From the NCBI RefSeq assembly GCF_035582795.1, contig NC_134365.1, positions 139,403,077 to 139,467,076 of the forward strand: a DNA stretch of 64,000 nucleotides, given 5' to 3'. The notes beneath the pieces were generated by a model, which was given only the letters and a program-made list of their open reading frames with translations, was not told the origin of the DNA and searched no databases. How positions within the stretch are numbered: the stretch's first letter is position 1; each line of letters starts with the position of its first letter. The translations under genes and the position numbers were made by a program. Source of the stretch: Mycteria americana (lineage: Eukaryota > Chordata > Aves > Ciconiiformes > Ciconiidae). Below are positions 12,061-25,391 of this stretch, piece by piece.

Positions 12061-15000
12061 AAACTCAAAGCTTGCTGATGCTACTTTTCACATACTAAAA
12101 GAAGGTATTAATCCTGTAGTACAGAGCAAGCAGTGTGCTCATAGTCTGTATTAAAGTGACCAAGGTGAAGTTAGATTGCACTCTGGTCATTGACTTGAGG
12201 GCAAGCAAACACCTCCACATGAATAAAACATGTAGGAAGCATTGGCATTAGCTATTGCAAGCCTTCAAAGTCTCTCCAGTAAATTAAGAATTAACCTGAA
12301 GGAAAAGCTTTGGTGATGAAAAATGTTATGAAGTCCTCTACACTCATAATTCAAAAATTATTTACATTAACAGCTGGATCACATGCAGCAACCTGAAACA
12401 TAATGCAATTCTCTAGCATAGCTATTCCTACACAACACTGTCACACACAATCACACAAATTAAAAATAACTCAAAGCACTTTCATAATTAACAAAAAAAA
12501 AGATTAAATATGGATTTATGCTGAAGGAGATCACTTGTAGAAATGACAAACAGATGCTGGCAACTAATGCAGTGGTTTTACTGCAGTGAGATGAAGGAAT
12601 GTGTCTGGATACGCAATATAGGCGTGTGTCTTCTGCATCATTGTAAAACAACACAAAGCTGTTTCCTGGATATGCTTTCATTTAATGCATATGCATATGG
12701 ATGCATATAAAATATCTCTTACTAAATAGTTAGCATGAGCTATTTTGTCATCTAAAATGAAGACAAAACATAATGACTAGAGAGAACGTAGACATTTGAG
12801 ATTAATGTTGAGCCAATTTGTTTGCTCTGCAGAAAAAGCCCCTGTAAAACAGGAAGTGAAAGTGAGATGAAGGAGGAGATCAATAAAAAGTGTTAAGAAA
12901 CATAAGTTGTAAAATCATTATGTCCACTTGCTGGGTGGGCAGGCATGTGGTGATTAGCAGGCAGAGGAATGTGAGGATTCATTAAGAACTAACTGTCTCA
13001 TCAATACTCTTCCTCAAGAACATGCTCCAGTTTTTATTGTTACATTCTGCCAACATGCATTTTCCATTCTGTTATACTACAAGAAATTTTCCAATTCTGT
13101 CCACGAAAAATAACTGCATCATATTACTAAGGCACAACAGCTACTGTGCTCTGCTGTAGGCTTGACAACATATTGAGAGAGAGAGAGAGAGACAACAAGA
13201 CACAGAGAGAGAAGGAGAGGGAGAGAAGGAGAGAGAAGTTATCAGAAATTCTTTTAGTTATCAGGGATTTATGAACAGGAGTTAATATAATTTCAGACTA
13301 TTTTTTTCTCCTGCACATTATGCAGTATAAACCAAATCACAATAAATCACAGTTAAGGACACATAGAGAAAGATGTGGAAATGAGAGGGAAAGAACATAA
13401 TAAATGTACAAGGGAATGAGGTATTAAGTGCTTTTTGCATGATACCCTGACTAGTTCATCTTTCATTTAGGTGGTCTTTGGGGCTGCAGAATTTCCCTCG
13501 TCCTTCACTCCTTGCCTCTGCTCAGCCTTTTCAAGCTTACGCTTAGTGAAATGGCAACCCTACCTCCAGCCAAAGAGGACTAGCTAGGAGGATTGTCGAA
13601 GAGAGTTAGGCTCTGTTGTGCCAAGTTTGCCTTTAAACTCCTGGCTGAGCCCTCTGCCCTGCCGCAGAATCAGAAAAGTCTGTGTAGATAGGTATGAGAA
13701 AACGGTTGAGGCTGGTGGCTGAAACGGTGAGCTTTATTTGGCATGCAGGCCAGCTGCCCACAGCGGGGGCAAGTGGAGCATCTGCCCTTTTCCCTTGCTG
13801 CTCCTCCACTCATAGTATCACCCACACTAGTTCGAAGTGCCTTGCCATGAAAAACTAGAAAAGGAGAGCTCTTATTTTTCTTTTTGAAAAGAAGAACTGG
13901 CTTATCCAAGAGAAACAACTACTTTCTCAATATACATTAGTAAGTCACTCATTGCATCTAAAATTACTAATATAAGAAAATATTTGAGAACAGTGCCAGA
14001 CTCAGACCGTTGGTTAATTTTTTTTGTTCCTGAGAATAGAATACTACTCTAGCAAAATAAGTTTCTTTTGCGCTCTTAGGTTCCTCTTTCTTTAGAGCTA
14101 GTTATATATTTAGCCTGCCTCAAAAATTCTGTTTCTTGAGGTTTTGGTTTTTTTTTTCCTTTCAATACATAAACAACATTCATTCTTTCTGTGAGATTTA
14201 TTAACTGATTTTGGTATGTTGATGACAAAAATAAATGAAACTGGGGTTGTTTGAAGAATCATTGCTGTGGTCCATGACATTAAAAATTACTTTTTTTTTT
14301 AAGACTTAAGTTTTTTTGGATATACTTGTATAGGTATATCTAGATATATATGTGTAAAACTGCGCTGTGATTAATGTCTTTGATCAAAGGGCAGAGCCTC
14401 AGAAGGTCTTAGCTGCTGCAAAGCTGAACTCCACCACAGCTACTCTTTGCAGAGGTTGCTCCTCTTTCTCTGTCACCTGCAGAGCTGCTCCCCTGCTGGC
14501 AGGTGCTCTGGGACCAGGGTTAGAGCCAGAGGGGGTGCACATCACCCCTCAGAGCCCATGCACAGACATGCATACAGCCACATCAGTCTCAAGGAAATTC
14601 AAAACCAAAAATGTCTGTAGTCCAGAAGATTAGCTTTTCTGCCAGGCACTTTCTATGACTGGATCTCACTTGAAAGCAGGGTTTCATTCACAGCCACCCA
14701 TGGGAAGCTGAAGTAGAGAGTCTGGGAAGGAGCAGTACTAAGAGGGAATCTGTTGTCTTTGATTTACTCCTTAAATGCATGCAGCAACTGTGGCTAAGAA
14801 GTATCTTACAGACTTTGTTCCTGGTCCTTAAGAATGTGTTTAGGAAGCATTGCCCATGCTGGTAACGTTATTCCTTTTCTTAATTGGAACAAGTGAGAAA
14901 ATAGGATGTGTAGGGTGGAGGATAAGTATTACACAACCAAAGTCATGTCATAACTTATTCTTTACGTGCATCACTTACTCTGGGACATGTTTCACAATGT

Positions 15001-18000
15001 TTACAAAACTTAGAGTTACCCTTCAAAGTGCAGCGTGTCCCTCTCCCAGCCACCGCTGAGCTGAGTTGACATGTCCACCTACATACAACCCACTGGCAGC
15101 ACCCTCACCCTTCCCTCTCCCTTTGCAGACCCAACTGAGGTGCACATCAAAACCAAAAACCAAGATGGTCATCCACAGGAGGCGCTTCATCTTTTCTCAT
15201 GCCAGAAGCTACAATGGGCCTTGTGTAGAATTACAGGAGATATCCAGGGTGAAACAACAGAAAATGTGGTTCCAGCAATATCACAAGACTGGAAGCTAAA
15301 GCCACTAGCTGTTACTTCCTTTTTCATCAGACTGGTGTCTAAGTTTCCTGTAGTTAAGTATAGGCTATACATCACTTCTCCTTCCTCTTCTTGCAGCACC
15401 CCAAATTGCTGGCTGGCTTTCAAAGATGAATAATCCAGCTCTGGGATTTTGATGAGCTGGTGCCACTGCTGCATGAGGTGGGTTTTAGGACATAATAGCT
15501 TCTGTCACGGTTATGCTGTGGAACATCTGAGAGGAACATGTGAGGTGAGAAACCACAGGGAATTATGGAAGGGCTTTGAGATTTCTTTTTCCAAAGGAGG
15601 AAGGGTCAATACAACTCTTTTTTGGAAGTTCCTGCTTTTGCATCACGAATGGGAGTTCAGGATAGATAAACAAGAATACAGGTTAGTGACGGAGTTTCTC
15701 CTAGGTTAATGCTAGAACTAAAACTAAGATAAGTCATAGTCCAAGGTAATTAGGTAATTAGGTTAAGAGATTTTATTATGAACAGAATGCAGCATTCAGC
15801 TGCAATGTTCAAGAGCATAACCCTGTATGAATATAATTCTTCCATCTAGAGTGTGGATCTCAAATATTCTGGGTAAATGATGGGGAAGAATCACCTGGAA
15901 ACAAGAAAACAAGAACATAAGGTAAAAACTCTCTTGTTTTATGTTTCAGGAATCTTTCCTTTGTTCTTGTACATTGAGAGTAATTTGCTGAGGGATGTCA
16001 GTTAAAAATCAGATTTCAGTTAAGTTCTTCAGTTAGCAAAGCAAAAGCATAAAAACCTAGGGCAGGAGAAGAAGACATATTCACAAAGAAGGTCTCATTG
16101 ACAGTTTCTCTCTTTAATTGAAAAGTACTACACCTGTAGGAAAATAAAAGACTGGGCATGTCTGGTTTTAAGCTCTCAGAACCTCTCACTCTTGTGGAAT
16201 CTTAATAAAATATTGATAAAATATATGACGACAGAGTTGCAAATATTACTATGCGGAGTATGACATAGATAAACCCAACAGCTAAGACAGTGAGACTGGA
16301 ACTTAGCTTGTAAAATGAAAGAAAATATTCAGAACAAGATTCAGAAACCAAAAGCGGAAACCTTCCGTCTTACAAGCTTGCCAGATTTCCATAATTATAT
16401 AATCTCTTGACAGTCCTTCAATAATGCTATTGCTAGAAAAAGACTGAAACTTTATTTCCTCAAATGTTTCTGAATTTGCACTGGCAAAGATGGTTTTGAT
16501 TTTATGGGTGTTTCTCTTAAAAACAAGCTCAGTTACCTAGTTCTGCTTTTGCTCAGAATTTTGCCATTAGCAGTGTGTCTCAGTAACAATAAAGGAAGGA
16601 AAACAAAGTGCAGAGAGGTAAGGCCATGGATTTAGATCAGTGGCTATTCCAGTACCAATTCTTTGGCTCAGGACTGTATATCTTGAACAAAGATACTCTC
16701 CCACCAAAACAAAAATCAACACCCCAGTTTTACAGAACCTAGTCGGGCTTCCTACTGTCTCATACTTTGCACACCCAAATTAAGAATTTCTCACCAGGTA
16801 CACATTTGATTCTCAATTTTGGCTATTTTTCTAAGTAAATAATCCCATGTATAAATAACCTCTAAGTGCTCATTAGCCAAGGAATACATGCAAGTGGCTT
16901 TTATAAGTTGGATATCCAGATTCCCTTTTCAATTTCAGCAGCAGCAGATGGACATAGTAGAAATGATTTGACTTCTCTGTGCCTTATTTTTCCCACTTAT
17001 ACTCCTGGAGATAATGGTGGATTAATGTGTATGTCTTTTGCATTTAGACACACAATTTATCTTCCCAAATTAGAAGGCTAACTTCCATATATATTCAATG
17101 AAGTTGAGCTCCTCCAGAGGCAACTGAGAAGAATTATAACCTAAATGACCTGAATATCTTGTTCAGAGTACATGGAGAAATTTGGCCTGTGGCTGATTTT
17201 TTCAGATGAACAGCCTATCACAGAGCTTATTTCTACAGGCAGATACTTTCAGAACAAGATTGAAAAAATGAAAAGGCAGGGGTTATTCAGAAGACAAAAA
17301 ATACGTTCACTGTTTTGGAGGGCCTATTGTCCCAAAATGTGATCTACTACAGACCAAGGGCTCCTGATCTTCACGGAGTTTTTTTAAAGATGCTGTTATG
17401 GAGTTCCTTTACAGGATATTATGTTTGCTACATAGCACCCCAACTTTATTGCAGAACAAGGGCCTAAGCAAGCTAATGCTATGCTGAAATTAGACCTGCT
17501 CTGACCTCCAGAGGTCCCTTCTAACATAAATTGTTCTCGCAGGGAGACACCTGCAAGTTCCTCATATGCCAGTTCTTAAAAATAGGGAGATCAAAGAGAC
17601 AGAAGAGGGTTTTATATTCATATAAACCTATGCTATAAGTAAGGATGTTTTTGCCAGTTTTCATTGATTATTCTTCTTGTGCCACAATAATGATAGTAAT
17701 GTAAACAGCGCATTTTTTTGCTGATTCCACAAGAACTGTAAAAACTCAATAAATTTGCCAATTTCCTCTTCCTTTCTCTTCTTTCTGCTTCTTCCACCCC
17801 ATGTGTGGTCTTTCCAGGCCATGTAGACTAAATACCAAGTCTAGCCATTGTCTGGTACAATTTCTGTAAGGAAACAGTAACTGGTGAAGTACAGTTTTGG
17901 TCATCACAGCTGGTGTTTATAGTACTTCCGATATTTTGATGTCCACATGGCATGGTTATTCAAGACCAACTTGCCACTGACTGCACGTGTAAGCCTGGAG

Positions 18001-21000
18001 CAGCAATCACCTCACCTAACTGAAAGTATCAGCAGTGCAGACGCCTACATCTGAGCTGGTCACCATGGGAACTCTTCACAGCTAATGGAGAGAAATCATA
18101 CTTTTGGGTTGCAATTACTTTGACCCATCTTAAACCTCTGCGTTAGGATGAGATAAGTGATACTCACACAATGTCTCTACATCTCACCTCTGAAGGGAGA
18201 ATGATGCATAGACCTGTTAATGCAGCTGTAGATGTCTACATTTAGGTTAGCTGAATGCCCTTACCTCCTCCTCCTCACTGACCTCACACCAGATCACAAG
18301 CTATACCATCATGAAACCCTGACGTATAGAAACCTCAGGACTCTTCAGTGTTTTGTAAATTCAGACACTGCTACACCAAGCAGGCAAGCAAGCTCCGAGG
18401 TTAAAATCCTCCTACAGTTAAAGCAATAAATTATTAGTTTGAATCTGTCAGATAACTCCTACCTTTTTGGTGGTGCTCCATTATAAAAAAAGATGCCAGG
18501 AGCAGTGGAGGGCATGCCCATTTAAGGCATTTCTTGGCTATAAACCTAACTAATCTAAATTCAAATTGTTTTTCCTGTTCAAGAAAGACTTAGATTGAGC
18601 TTGTGCCCACCAATTAAACACTCTTAGCTACTATGTATGAAACTACCTAAAAAAAGCCTCAAACCCAGTTGTTCTATGAGTACAGAGGTAATCTTCAGTC
18701 TGCAAAGCACACATGGTCCAGGAGAGTATGTGGCCCCCTTCTAGCATACCCTGAAGCATTCAGAGAGAAGGATGTAGGCCTGCCTCAGCAAACTGGGCTG
18801 GTACCTCCCCCCAAAGCATGGTAACTACCCAGGGTTGTCACGGGACAGAGAAACGGGGTGAGGAGGGGGGCAGGAATTGTTGTCTTTAGCTAAAAAAAAG
18901 AAAACTTGGTGTTTCAGTCAGTCTTCCTTGATCCCTCCTTATTCCTCTGGCCTTGCTTTTTGTAGGGCAAGGATGCAGGTATCAGGAAGGGTTTTGTTAC
19001 ATGAAAACAGCTGTGGGCTCTTCTCCCGGGGACTTGGTCGCTGGCCGAGAGTGCTGGCCCCAGCAGTGGGCAGTGCCGTGCCAGCAGACCGCTCGTTTCC
19101 CACTGCAGACCGCAGTGCCCTTCCCTGTCTCTCCTGGGTACCCTCAGAAGTGTTGGTGCAGCATCCCTGGCCTCTCTGCGGTCTTGCGCTGCACCACGCA
19201 TAGGCCCCTTGCCATACCATAAGCTCGGACTTTTGTATATACATGCATTGCTACTCATGCCATACCCATCCTTTGGATGCTTCTCAATGGAAGAGGAGAA
19301 AATACTTCTCCGATGAACCTTGGAAGGGCCAGGTGACCTTGTGCCCCTGCCCTAATCAACTAGGCTGAGAAAGAGTATCTGCTCTGGGTAGAAATGGTGT
19401 GGGGAGGCAGAGGGAGATGGTGTGGGAGTAACTGAGGAGCAGAGGTTCCTGTTTCAAGCATTACCTTATGAAGAGAGTCATATTACAGGTCATGTTGTCA
19501 TATTTAGAGAGACAGATGGTTTAGGCTTACCAACAGAACCATCAGAAAGATACGTTATTAAAATATAACCATAAAACTCCCATTTTTTAACTAGGCCCTC
19601 CTCTTTTTCCTACTTCCGTTCTTAATCAATAAAAGTGCTGTGACAAATTGGGAAGAAAAAAACCCTTGTTATCTGTAATATTATTATATGAAGCTTGGTT
19701 TTCTTGTTTGTATTTGTGTTCTTGTCTGTCTGGTTGCCTACAATTAAATCAAAGAGGGGCCATTTAAAGAAAGGACCAGGCAGAACAGGTAGGTGAGGAA
19801 ATGCAGGAGGCAGCTGAAATAAACAGGTTCCAAGCAGTTAAGAGCGTCGGTTTCCCACCAGCCAGAGCTCTCACCGAGACTTGTTGCCAGAAAAGGGCTT
19901 TGAGAGAGCGGGGAGAAGTTGCCTGGACTGTTCTGCGGACAGGAGCGCCCGGCAAGGGGAGAGCGTGCTGCTCCTCCCAAAATAGAGATCATCACAGCAA
20001 GCAGAGAGCTCACCCTGCCACGCACAGCGGTTTAGGCTGCCATTACAAAAAGCTTCAGCTGAAATACTGTCACGTGTTTGATGAGGCTGTGCTGTGAACC
20101 GGAGCAGGGAACAGGCCCAAGTGTTTATGTTTCTGAGCAGTGTTTCTTCCTTTTTTCAGCATGTCTTGGAAGTCAGACCCGTTCCCAGCTCAGGTTTTTA
20201 GTGGTGCCCCAGCAGCTGCTGTGGGAGAGGGACCTGCCTGGGGAATGAGGAGGAGAAGGAGGGCTTGAAGCTGCTCTGGAGCACCACAGCGCGGCTAAAG
20301 AAACAGTGGGATGGATGCTTTCCTTGTATGACTTGGTCTTACATGTTTTGCACTTTGAGGGACTGTGTTTTGTTCTGGAGAAAGTCTGGGCAGGTGGAGG
20401 CGAGTCAGTCACTTTAGCATGTCCTCAGGCCCCAGCCCTGGCTGGACCGCTAACACCATCCCAGTTGATACACAAGGGGTTGTAACACAGGACCTGGGTG
20501 GAAACAGGGAAGCTGCTCCTAGAGCTGACGACCAAACACTGGAGAGGAGCCCTGAGTCCTCAAGGAGAAGCCAGCTCAGCCATCAGCCAAGGAGGTAGGT
20601 CAGAGTGAAGAGGTTACTTCGAAATTATCAGTAAATGCTTCTTAACTTCTATCATCCCTAGTTTAGCTGTCTTTTGCTCTGTTCTTTCCACCTCTTCCAC
20701 TTTCTCTTTTTACTTTTTACCTTCCTTTCTTTGTCTCTTCCCACTTCCTCTTTGTTTTAATTGATTTTCTCCATCTGCCTTGTGCTTCTCCCTCAGCCTA
20801 TCTGCTGTGCTTCTCCCCCTCCTCGCTCCCATGCAGCAGCTCCACGCACAAGGACTCCCTTTATCTTGTAACTCCTTCTGACCCACAACCTGCCAGCCCT
20901 TCTGAATTTGTTTCTCACATACCTTCCTATTTTAGCCCATACACGTTCTTCAAAGTCTCTTCAGATTTATGAGCTTTTTGACAATGCAACAGCAGGGGAG

Positions 21001-21724
21001 CTCCCGTACCACACCCAAGCACCTGACAGCAGTCCCACCAGAACTTCCTTGCCCCAGCAATTAGGGCTGTTGCCCACTCAGATAGAAGTGGTAGGCTCAG
21101 CAGCTGTAAGCCCGAGACAAAAAGATAATAATTCTTACATTTTCCCAACTCCTAAAATTGAAGCATGAGCTTTGCTTAGGGTATTTGCTGAGACAAATGT
21201 GTCGGCAAATGCTTTTCTTGCTTTTCATAAATACACCAAATACAGAAACTATCATTTTCTATTAAAATCACATTTACTCCAACAGTGATCTGAACAGCAG
21301 CAACTTTAGGCACCGCCAAACTCCTCCCGGCAGTCTGTGTACTAGAGTAAGCTGAGCAAGTGTCTCACCCACACTTGACCCAACCACAGGAGATGCTGGA
21401 GGCCTCCAGTGAACCGAAAGCTGGAAGTGGTGATTCTGTTCTAAACCAGGGACTTCCAGTGGGTAGTGCATCTTCTCTTGCTGTGCAGCAATCAATGCCA
21501 AGCAAGGCACATGTCAGCTAAACATCTGTGCTGGCAACAGTTTCTGTTCAATCTTGTCATAGCAAAACAAGTGAACTATCAGCTTTGGGACTAATTGTGC
21601 ATTTCGTTTTGGGGTACAATATCACAACTACATTTATCCTCCATGCTTCAACGGTTTCTCCAAATGAAGTTTAGGATCTTTTGCTCACCGTGCATCATAA
21701 CAATACTTACAGGGAAGGGTAGAG
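12061..21724. other. Intergenic region between TLR8 pseudogene and TLR7
   Basis: No protein-coding similarity was recognised. The missing TLR8 N-terminus (signal peptide, LRRNT) would lie just right of 12.06 kb but was not identified. The part adjoining 21.7 kb should be the TLR7 3' UTR. I saw no canonical AATAAA close to the stop; a variant ATTAAA occurs on the minus strand at 20756-20761, which is weak evidence. Two GC- and CpG-richer patches occur at about 18.99-19.20 kb and 19.83-20.04 kb. A purine microsatellite lies at 13.18-13.24 kb. Confidence 0.5.
13175..13237. repeat. GA-rich microsatellite
   Basis: A (GA)n run at 13175-13192 is followed by imperfect GAGA/GGAGA units to about 13237. 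Simple sequence repeat. Confidence 0.9.
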
Positions 21725-24700
21725 CTAAACAGTTTCTTGGAGAAGCTTGTTGTAAGCCATGGTGTTGCTCGTAGCTATTGCATTTCTCAGGCACTGCCAG
21801 AAGTAGGGCTGAGATCGAGGGTTAGTTGGCCATTCCAGGACAGAACTTCTGCACAGCCTCTTCCTCAGCTGGACATATCGGGACTTCTGCAGAACCTTCT
21901 CAAGAAATATCAAGATAATGACATCCATTTTTTCATCTAGAAGCCGCTGGTGGGCCATGTAAAACGTTGTCTTGAAGCTGCCACTTTTAATATACTTGTT
22001 GGTCAGCACAAATATGGTCTTTTTGCTCAGCTGAATGCTCTGCGAAAGGTTGTCAAAGACTGGCTGTCCTGGGAGCCAGTCCCGTTCTTCCAGGCATAAA
22101 TTGAACTGTTTGGCTTTTCGATCTTCCAACCTTTCAACCAGTTCTGTCAGCACCCACTCATTCACAGCTGGATCTTTATTGTCATAGGCAATAAAAGCAT
22201 CGTAGCAAGCATCCGGTAAAGATAAACGCCGATAGCCCTTCAACTTAGCTGTGCAGTAATGGTAACTATACCACACATCCCAGAAATAGAGATGGCTCAT
22301 CACTGCGAACACCATAAAGCCTAGGACAGTTGAAGCTGACAGAGCATACAGGATCAAATACGAGGTGTCCAGCTCACAGGTATACAGATCCAAGAAAACC
22401 ACACTCCTTCCTTTATGGGCCCCTGGGCCAGCACAGGTCACGTCTGTGGCCAGAAGAGGAATAGTCACTTGAGTCTGATTGATCCACCAAACAAACCACA
22501 CGGCATCACAATTGCACTTGAAAGGATTGCCATGCAAAAGCAACATCTTCAGGTTGTTAATGACATTTTCAGGGAAGCTAGATTTCTTAATTATTTGGAT
22601 CTTGTTTGAACTGAGGTCCAAGTATTTCAATTTAAAAGCACCTCTGAGAAAATGTTTGGTTAGCCGTTGAATGCGATTGTTTTGGAGCATCAGTTCTTCG
22701 AGTGTTGAAGAGCAATTGGACAGTTCTCGGGGAACAGTAGCCAGAAGGTTATTGCTGAGGTCCAGAGTTACTAGTTTCCTCAGATAGTGGAGGTTTCTCC
22801 AGTTGAAACTCTTCATCCGGTTATTGGTTAAGTTGAGGATCTTGAGTTCTGGAGGCATAGCTTCAAAAACACCATGAGGCAAAAAACTGAGCGAGTTGAA
22901 GGAAATATCCAGTTGTTCCAGGCTGGTCAGATTCTTGAAGAATGACAAGTATCTAGCATTCCCATCCATCCATAAAACATCTAAACGATTTCCTCTGAAT
23001 TCTAAAATTTGAAGAGACTGGCTTTCCATTCCTGTGTTAAAAGAGGTAGAAATCTCATTCTCATTCATCATCAGCTTCTTGAGATAAGCCAAGTTTTTCA
23101 TAAAACTGAGCACGTGAGTAACACCTTCTGCCAGAAAATAATGTTTGTTATTGCTCAGGTCTAGAATTTCTAAAAGTTTTAGCTCTTTGAATGCAGTTGA
23201 GTATAGCAAGTCAATCCTGTTGTTAGAAAAATCCAGATATTTCAATCCAGACAAGTAGGAGAATTCACTTCCATTTAAAGTTTGACTTATTGCATTATCT
23301 GACAAGTTGAGGCATCTGAGGAAACTAAGTCCCTGGAAGTCTGAGGGGTTAATAAAAAATATGTTGTTTCTGCTTAAATCCAGAGTTTCTCCATATTTCA
23401 GGCAGTCTTCCTTAACTGAAGATCTGTAGGAAGCAGCTTCTTTGTCTTTGGACCTGCAACTTCGCCCATACTCATCATACCTGAAATAATGCATCTCTTG
23501 TAATACTTGCCTGTTGTATTGCTCTACTGAAATCCTAGGATTAGAGCAAAATCCATAAAAGTTGCTTTCAGCTGAAGAAGGAGAAATTTTATTCACTGAG
23601 AGGTCTATGAATTTAAGAGCTGGGAATTCTTTGAACATTCTCAGGTCAGCAACTTTAATAAAATTAGTCCCAAGATCCAACACTGTTAGATTTCTAAGAC
23701 TGAGCAATGGATCTAGATTTCCTTCTCTCAGTTCTTTAAAGACATAACCCCTGAGCCTCAGAGTTTCCAGGTTAGAGAGGGAGGAAAATGTCTTAGACAG
23801 ATTCAAGGATGGAGAATACATCTGCAGTTCAAAATTAAAGGACAGATCAAGCTCTACAAGGCTGGGGACAAACTTCAAAAACTGAGCATCTCCAATCTCC
23901 TTTATGAGGAAATTCTGGGAGAGGTCAAGCTCTTTGAGATTCCTGATGTTTTTAAACCAGCTGCTGGGTATGCTCTGAAGAGAGTTACTGTGAAGTCGCA
24001 AAATTCTTAAATTTTTCAAGGAATAAAAAGCCTTTGAATGTATCTCAATTGTGCTCCTGGGGCAGGGAATACAAGGATATGGGGCATTATAGCAACGTGG
24101 ACAATTACCACTTAGATCAAGAATTTCTAGGTTGTGAAGGGCACTTAAATCATGTTCTTGAATCACTTGAATCATGTTATTGTAAATATACAATTCCTTT
24201 AAAGTAGATGACAAATTGGGTGGAATATGAGTTAAGTTGTTTGACTTCAGGGATAGTATTGTTAATTTTTTCAGCTCCAGAAAGGCTGTTTGTTCGATTT
24301 CAAATGAAACATTGCATGGATTACGGTAGTAACAGTTCTGTCCCAGGTACAATATTTCTATGTTTCCTAGCTCTGACAAATTGGCTTTTTGGATAGAAAA
24401 GATACTGTTTGCTTCCAGGCTCAGCAGACTTAAAGTAGTAGGAAGACCCCGAGGTATTTCTAACAGCTGGTTTGCATCCAAATACAATGACTTCAACCTT
24501 GTCAGTGCAGCAAAACTGCCATTCTCAATCTTCGGTGTCACGGTGCACACGTGATCTTTGGGCCCCATTCTGACAGGCACACAGTTGCATCTGAAGTCAA
24601 TCTCCACGAGGTTTTCAAGATGAGCAAAGGATGTTGGATAGATATGGGGAATATGGTTAATACTCAGGGTAAGGTTGGTAGCATTTGCAGGGATCCCTCT

Positions 24701-24853
24701 GGGGACTTCCATGAGACGCCGGTCGGTGCAGTCCACTATCACAGTACCTTCAGAGGCTTTAACATCACAGGGTAAACTTTTGGGAAACCAAGCTCCTGAC
24801 AGCAGTATCGGAAATAGGAAGAGCAAGACAAACACAAAAAATGCATTTGACAT
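21725..24853 (-). CDS. TLR7: Toll-like receptor 7, main coding exon
   Basis: Endosomal type I receptor that senses single-stranded RNA and guanosine-type ligands and signals through MyD88. The 1042-codon frame has no interruption. Visible parts: hydrophobic signal peptide (residues 1-20), LRRNT cysteines (29-42), LRRs with the TLR7/8/9-type inserts (about 88-113 and 249-268, the latter with CPRC...CIPC), the Z-loop near 424-490 that is proteolysed in this subfamily, LRRCT (NPFKCNCDAVWF), a membrane segment near 832-854 and a TIR domain from about 882 to 1030. The TIR holds YDAFIAYD, the BB-loop RDWLPGQP and a terminal FW box. Asp548 and Thr579 occupy positions that I align with human ligand-contact Asp555 and Thr586. 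Length and order fit full-size TLR7. The first in-frame Met inside this exon is used as start, but five codons precede it after the splice acceptor, so the true initiator may be in an upstream exon. The gene looks functional. Confidence 0.97.
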   Translation of the reverse strand: MSNAFFVFVLLFLFPILLSGAWFPKSLPCDVKASEGTVIVDCTDRRLMEVPRGIPANATNLTLSINHIPHIYPTSFAHLENLVEIDFRCNCVPVRMGPKDHVCTVTPKIENGSFAALTRLKSLYLDANQLLEIPRGLPTTLSLLSLEANSIFSIQKANLSELGNIEILYLGQNCYYRNPCNVSFEIEQTAFLELKKLTILSLKSNNLTHIPPNLSSTLKELYIYNNMIQVIQEHDLSALHNLEILDLSGNCPRCYNAPYPCIPCPRSTIEIHSKAFYSLKNLRILRLHSNSLQSIPSSWFKNIRNLKELDLSQNFLIKEIGDAQFLKFVPSLVELDLSFNFELQMYSPSLNLSKTFSSLSNLETLRLRGYVFKELREGNLDPLLSLRNLTVLDLGTNFIKVADLRMFKEFPALKFIDLSVNKISPSSAESNFYGFCSNPRISVEQYNRQVLQEMHYFRYDEYGRSCRSKDKEAASYRSSVKEDCLKYGETLDLSRNNIFFINPSDFQGLSFLRCLNLSDNAISQTLNGSEFSYLSGLKYLDFSNNRIDLLYSTAFKELKLLEILDLSNNKHYFLAEGVTHVLSFMKNLAYLKKLMMNENEISTSFNTGMESQSLQILEFRGNRLDVLWMDGNARYLSFFKNLTSLEQLDISFNSLSFLPHGVFEAMPPELKILNLTNNRMKSFNWRNLHYLRKLVTLDLSNNLLATVPRELSNCSSTLEELMLQNNRIQRLTKHFLRGAFKLKYLDLSSNKIQIIKKSSFPENVINNLKMLLLHGNPFKCNCDAVWFVWWINQTQVTIPLLATDVTCAGPGAHKGRSVVFLDLYTCELDTSYLILYALSASTVLGFMVFAVMSHLYFWDVWYSYHYCTAKLKGYRRLSLPDACYDAFIAYDNKDPAVNEWVLTELVERLEDRKAKQFNLCLEERDWLPGQPVFDNLSQSIQLSKKTIFVLTNKYIKSGSFKTTFYMAHQRLLDEKMDVIILIFLEKVLQKSRYVQLRKRLCRSSVLEWPTNPRSQPYFWQCLRNAIATSNTMAYNKLLQETV

Positions 24854-24861
24854 CTTTGCAT

Positions 24862-24880
24862 GAGGTACCTAAAAATAAGG
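24862..24880 (-). other. TLR7: Splice acceptor upstream of the TLR7 coding exon
   Basis: On the minus strand a pyrimidine-rich run ccttatttttag ends in AG at 24870-24869, so the exon begins at 24868. The exon opens in frame with five sense codons (Val Pro His Ala Lys) before Met at 24853. In mammals the TLR7 initiator Met lies at the end of the preceding exon; the same layout here would give a 1048-residue protein starting Met-Val-Pro. The upstream exon was not located. Confidence 0.7.
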
Positions 24881-25391
24881 AAATAGGGAGGTATTAATTT
24901 AATGCAATGAGAACATGTCACACGACATCAGATGAAGCATGTACTGGGTCAGACCAAATATAGAGGTAACCTGAAGTCCTGTCTCTCACATTGGCTAGAA
25001 GTGGATGTGCAGGTAGGATTGTAAGATTGGGGAAGGCATATGTTGGTATTTCCCCAAATGCTTTCTTTACTTTCTTATCACTAAGTACTGTAGTGTTAAG
25101 ATAAATATCACTCTCTAAATAATTAATCATTAAAAAAAAATCTACTGAAAAAATGACAAGGCAGGGGATTAAAGGATACATCTCTGTGAATTTTCTTTTT
25201 TTAAGGGGAAACAAGCATTGTTAAACATCCAGCAGACTGTCATTGTATAATAGCGTAAATGAGCAAAGTTAATTTTCGAAGCATATGAAGGATAAAGAAA
25301 ATCTATAGTCATTTAAAAGCTAGTGTAAATTTTCAAAACCACACTAACAGGTGAGTGCCTAATTTAAATTTCACCTTATCATAAGGATTCT
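24881..25391. other. Spacer between TLR7 exon and CR1-A
   Basis: AT-rich non-coding sequence, presumably TLR7 intronic or 5' flanking. It has no recognised repeat or exon. Confidence 0.5.
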
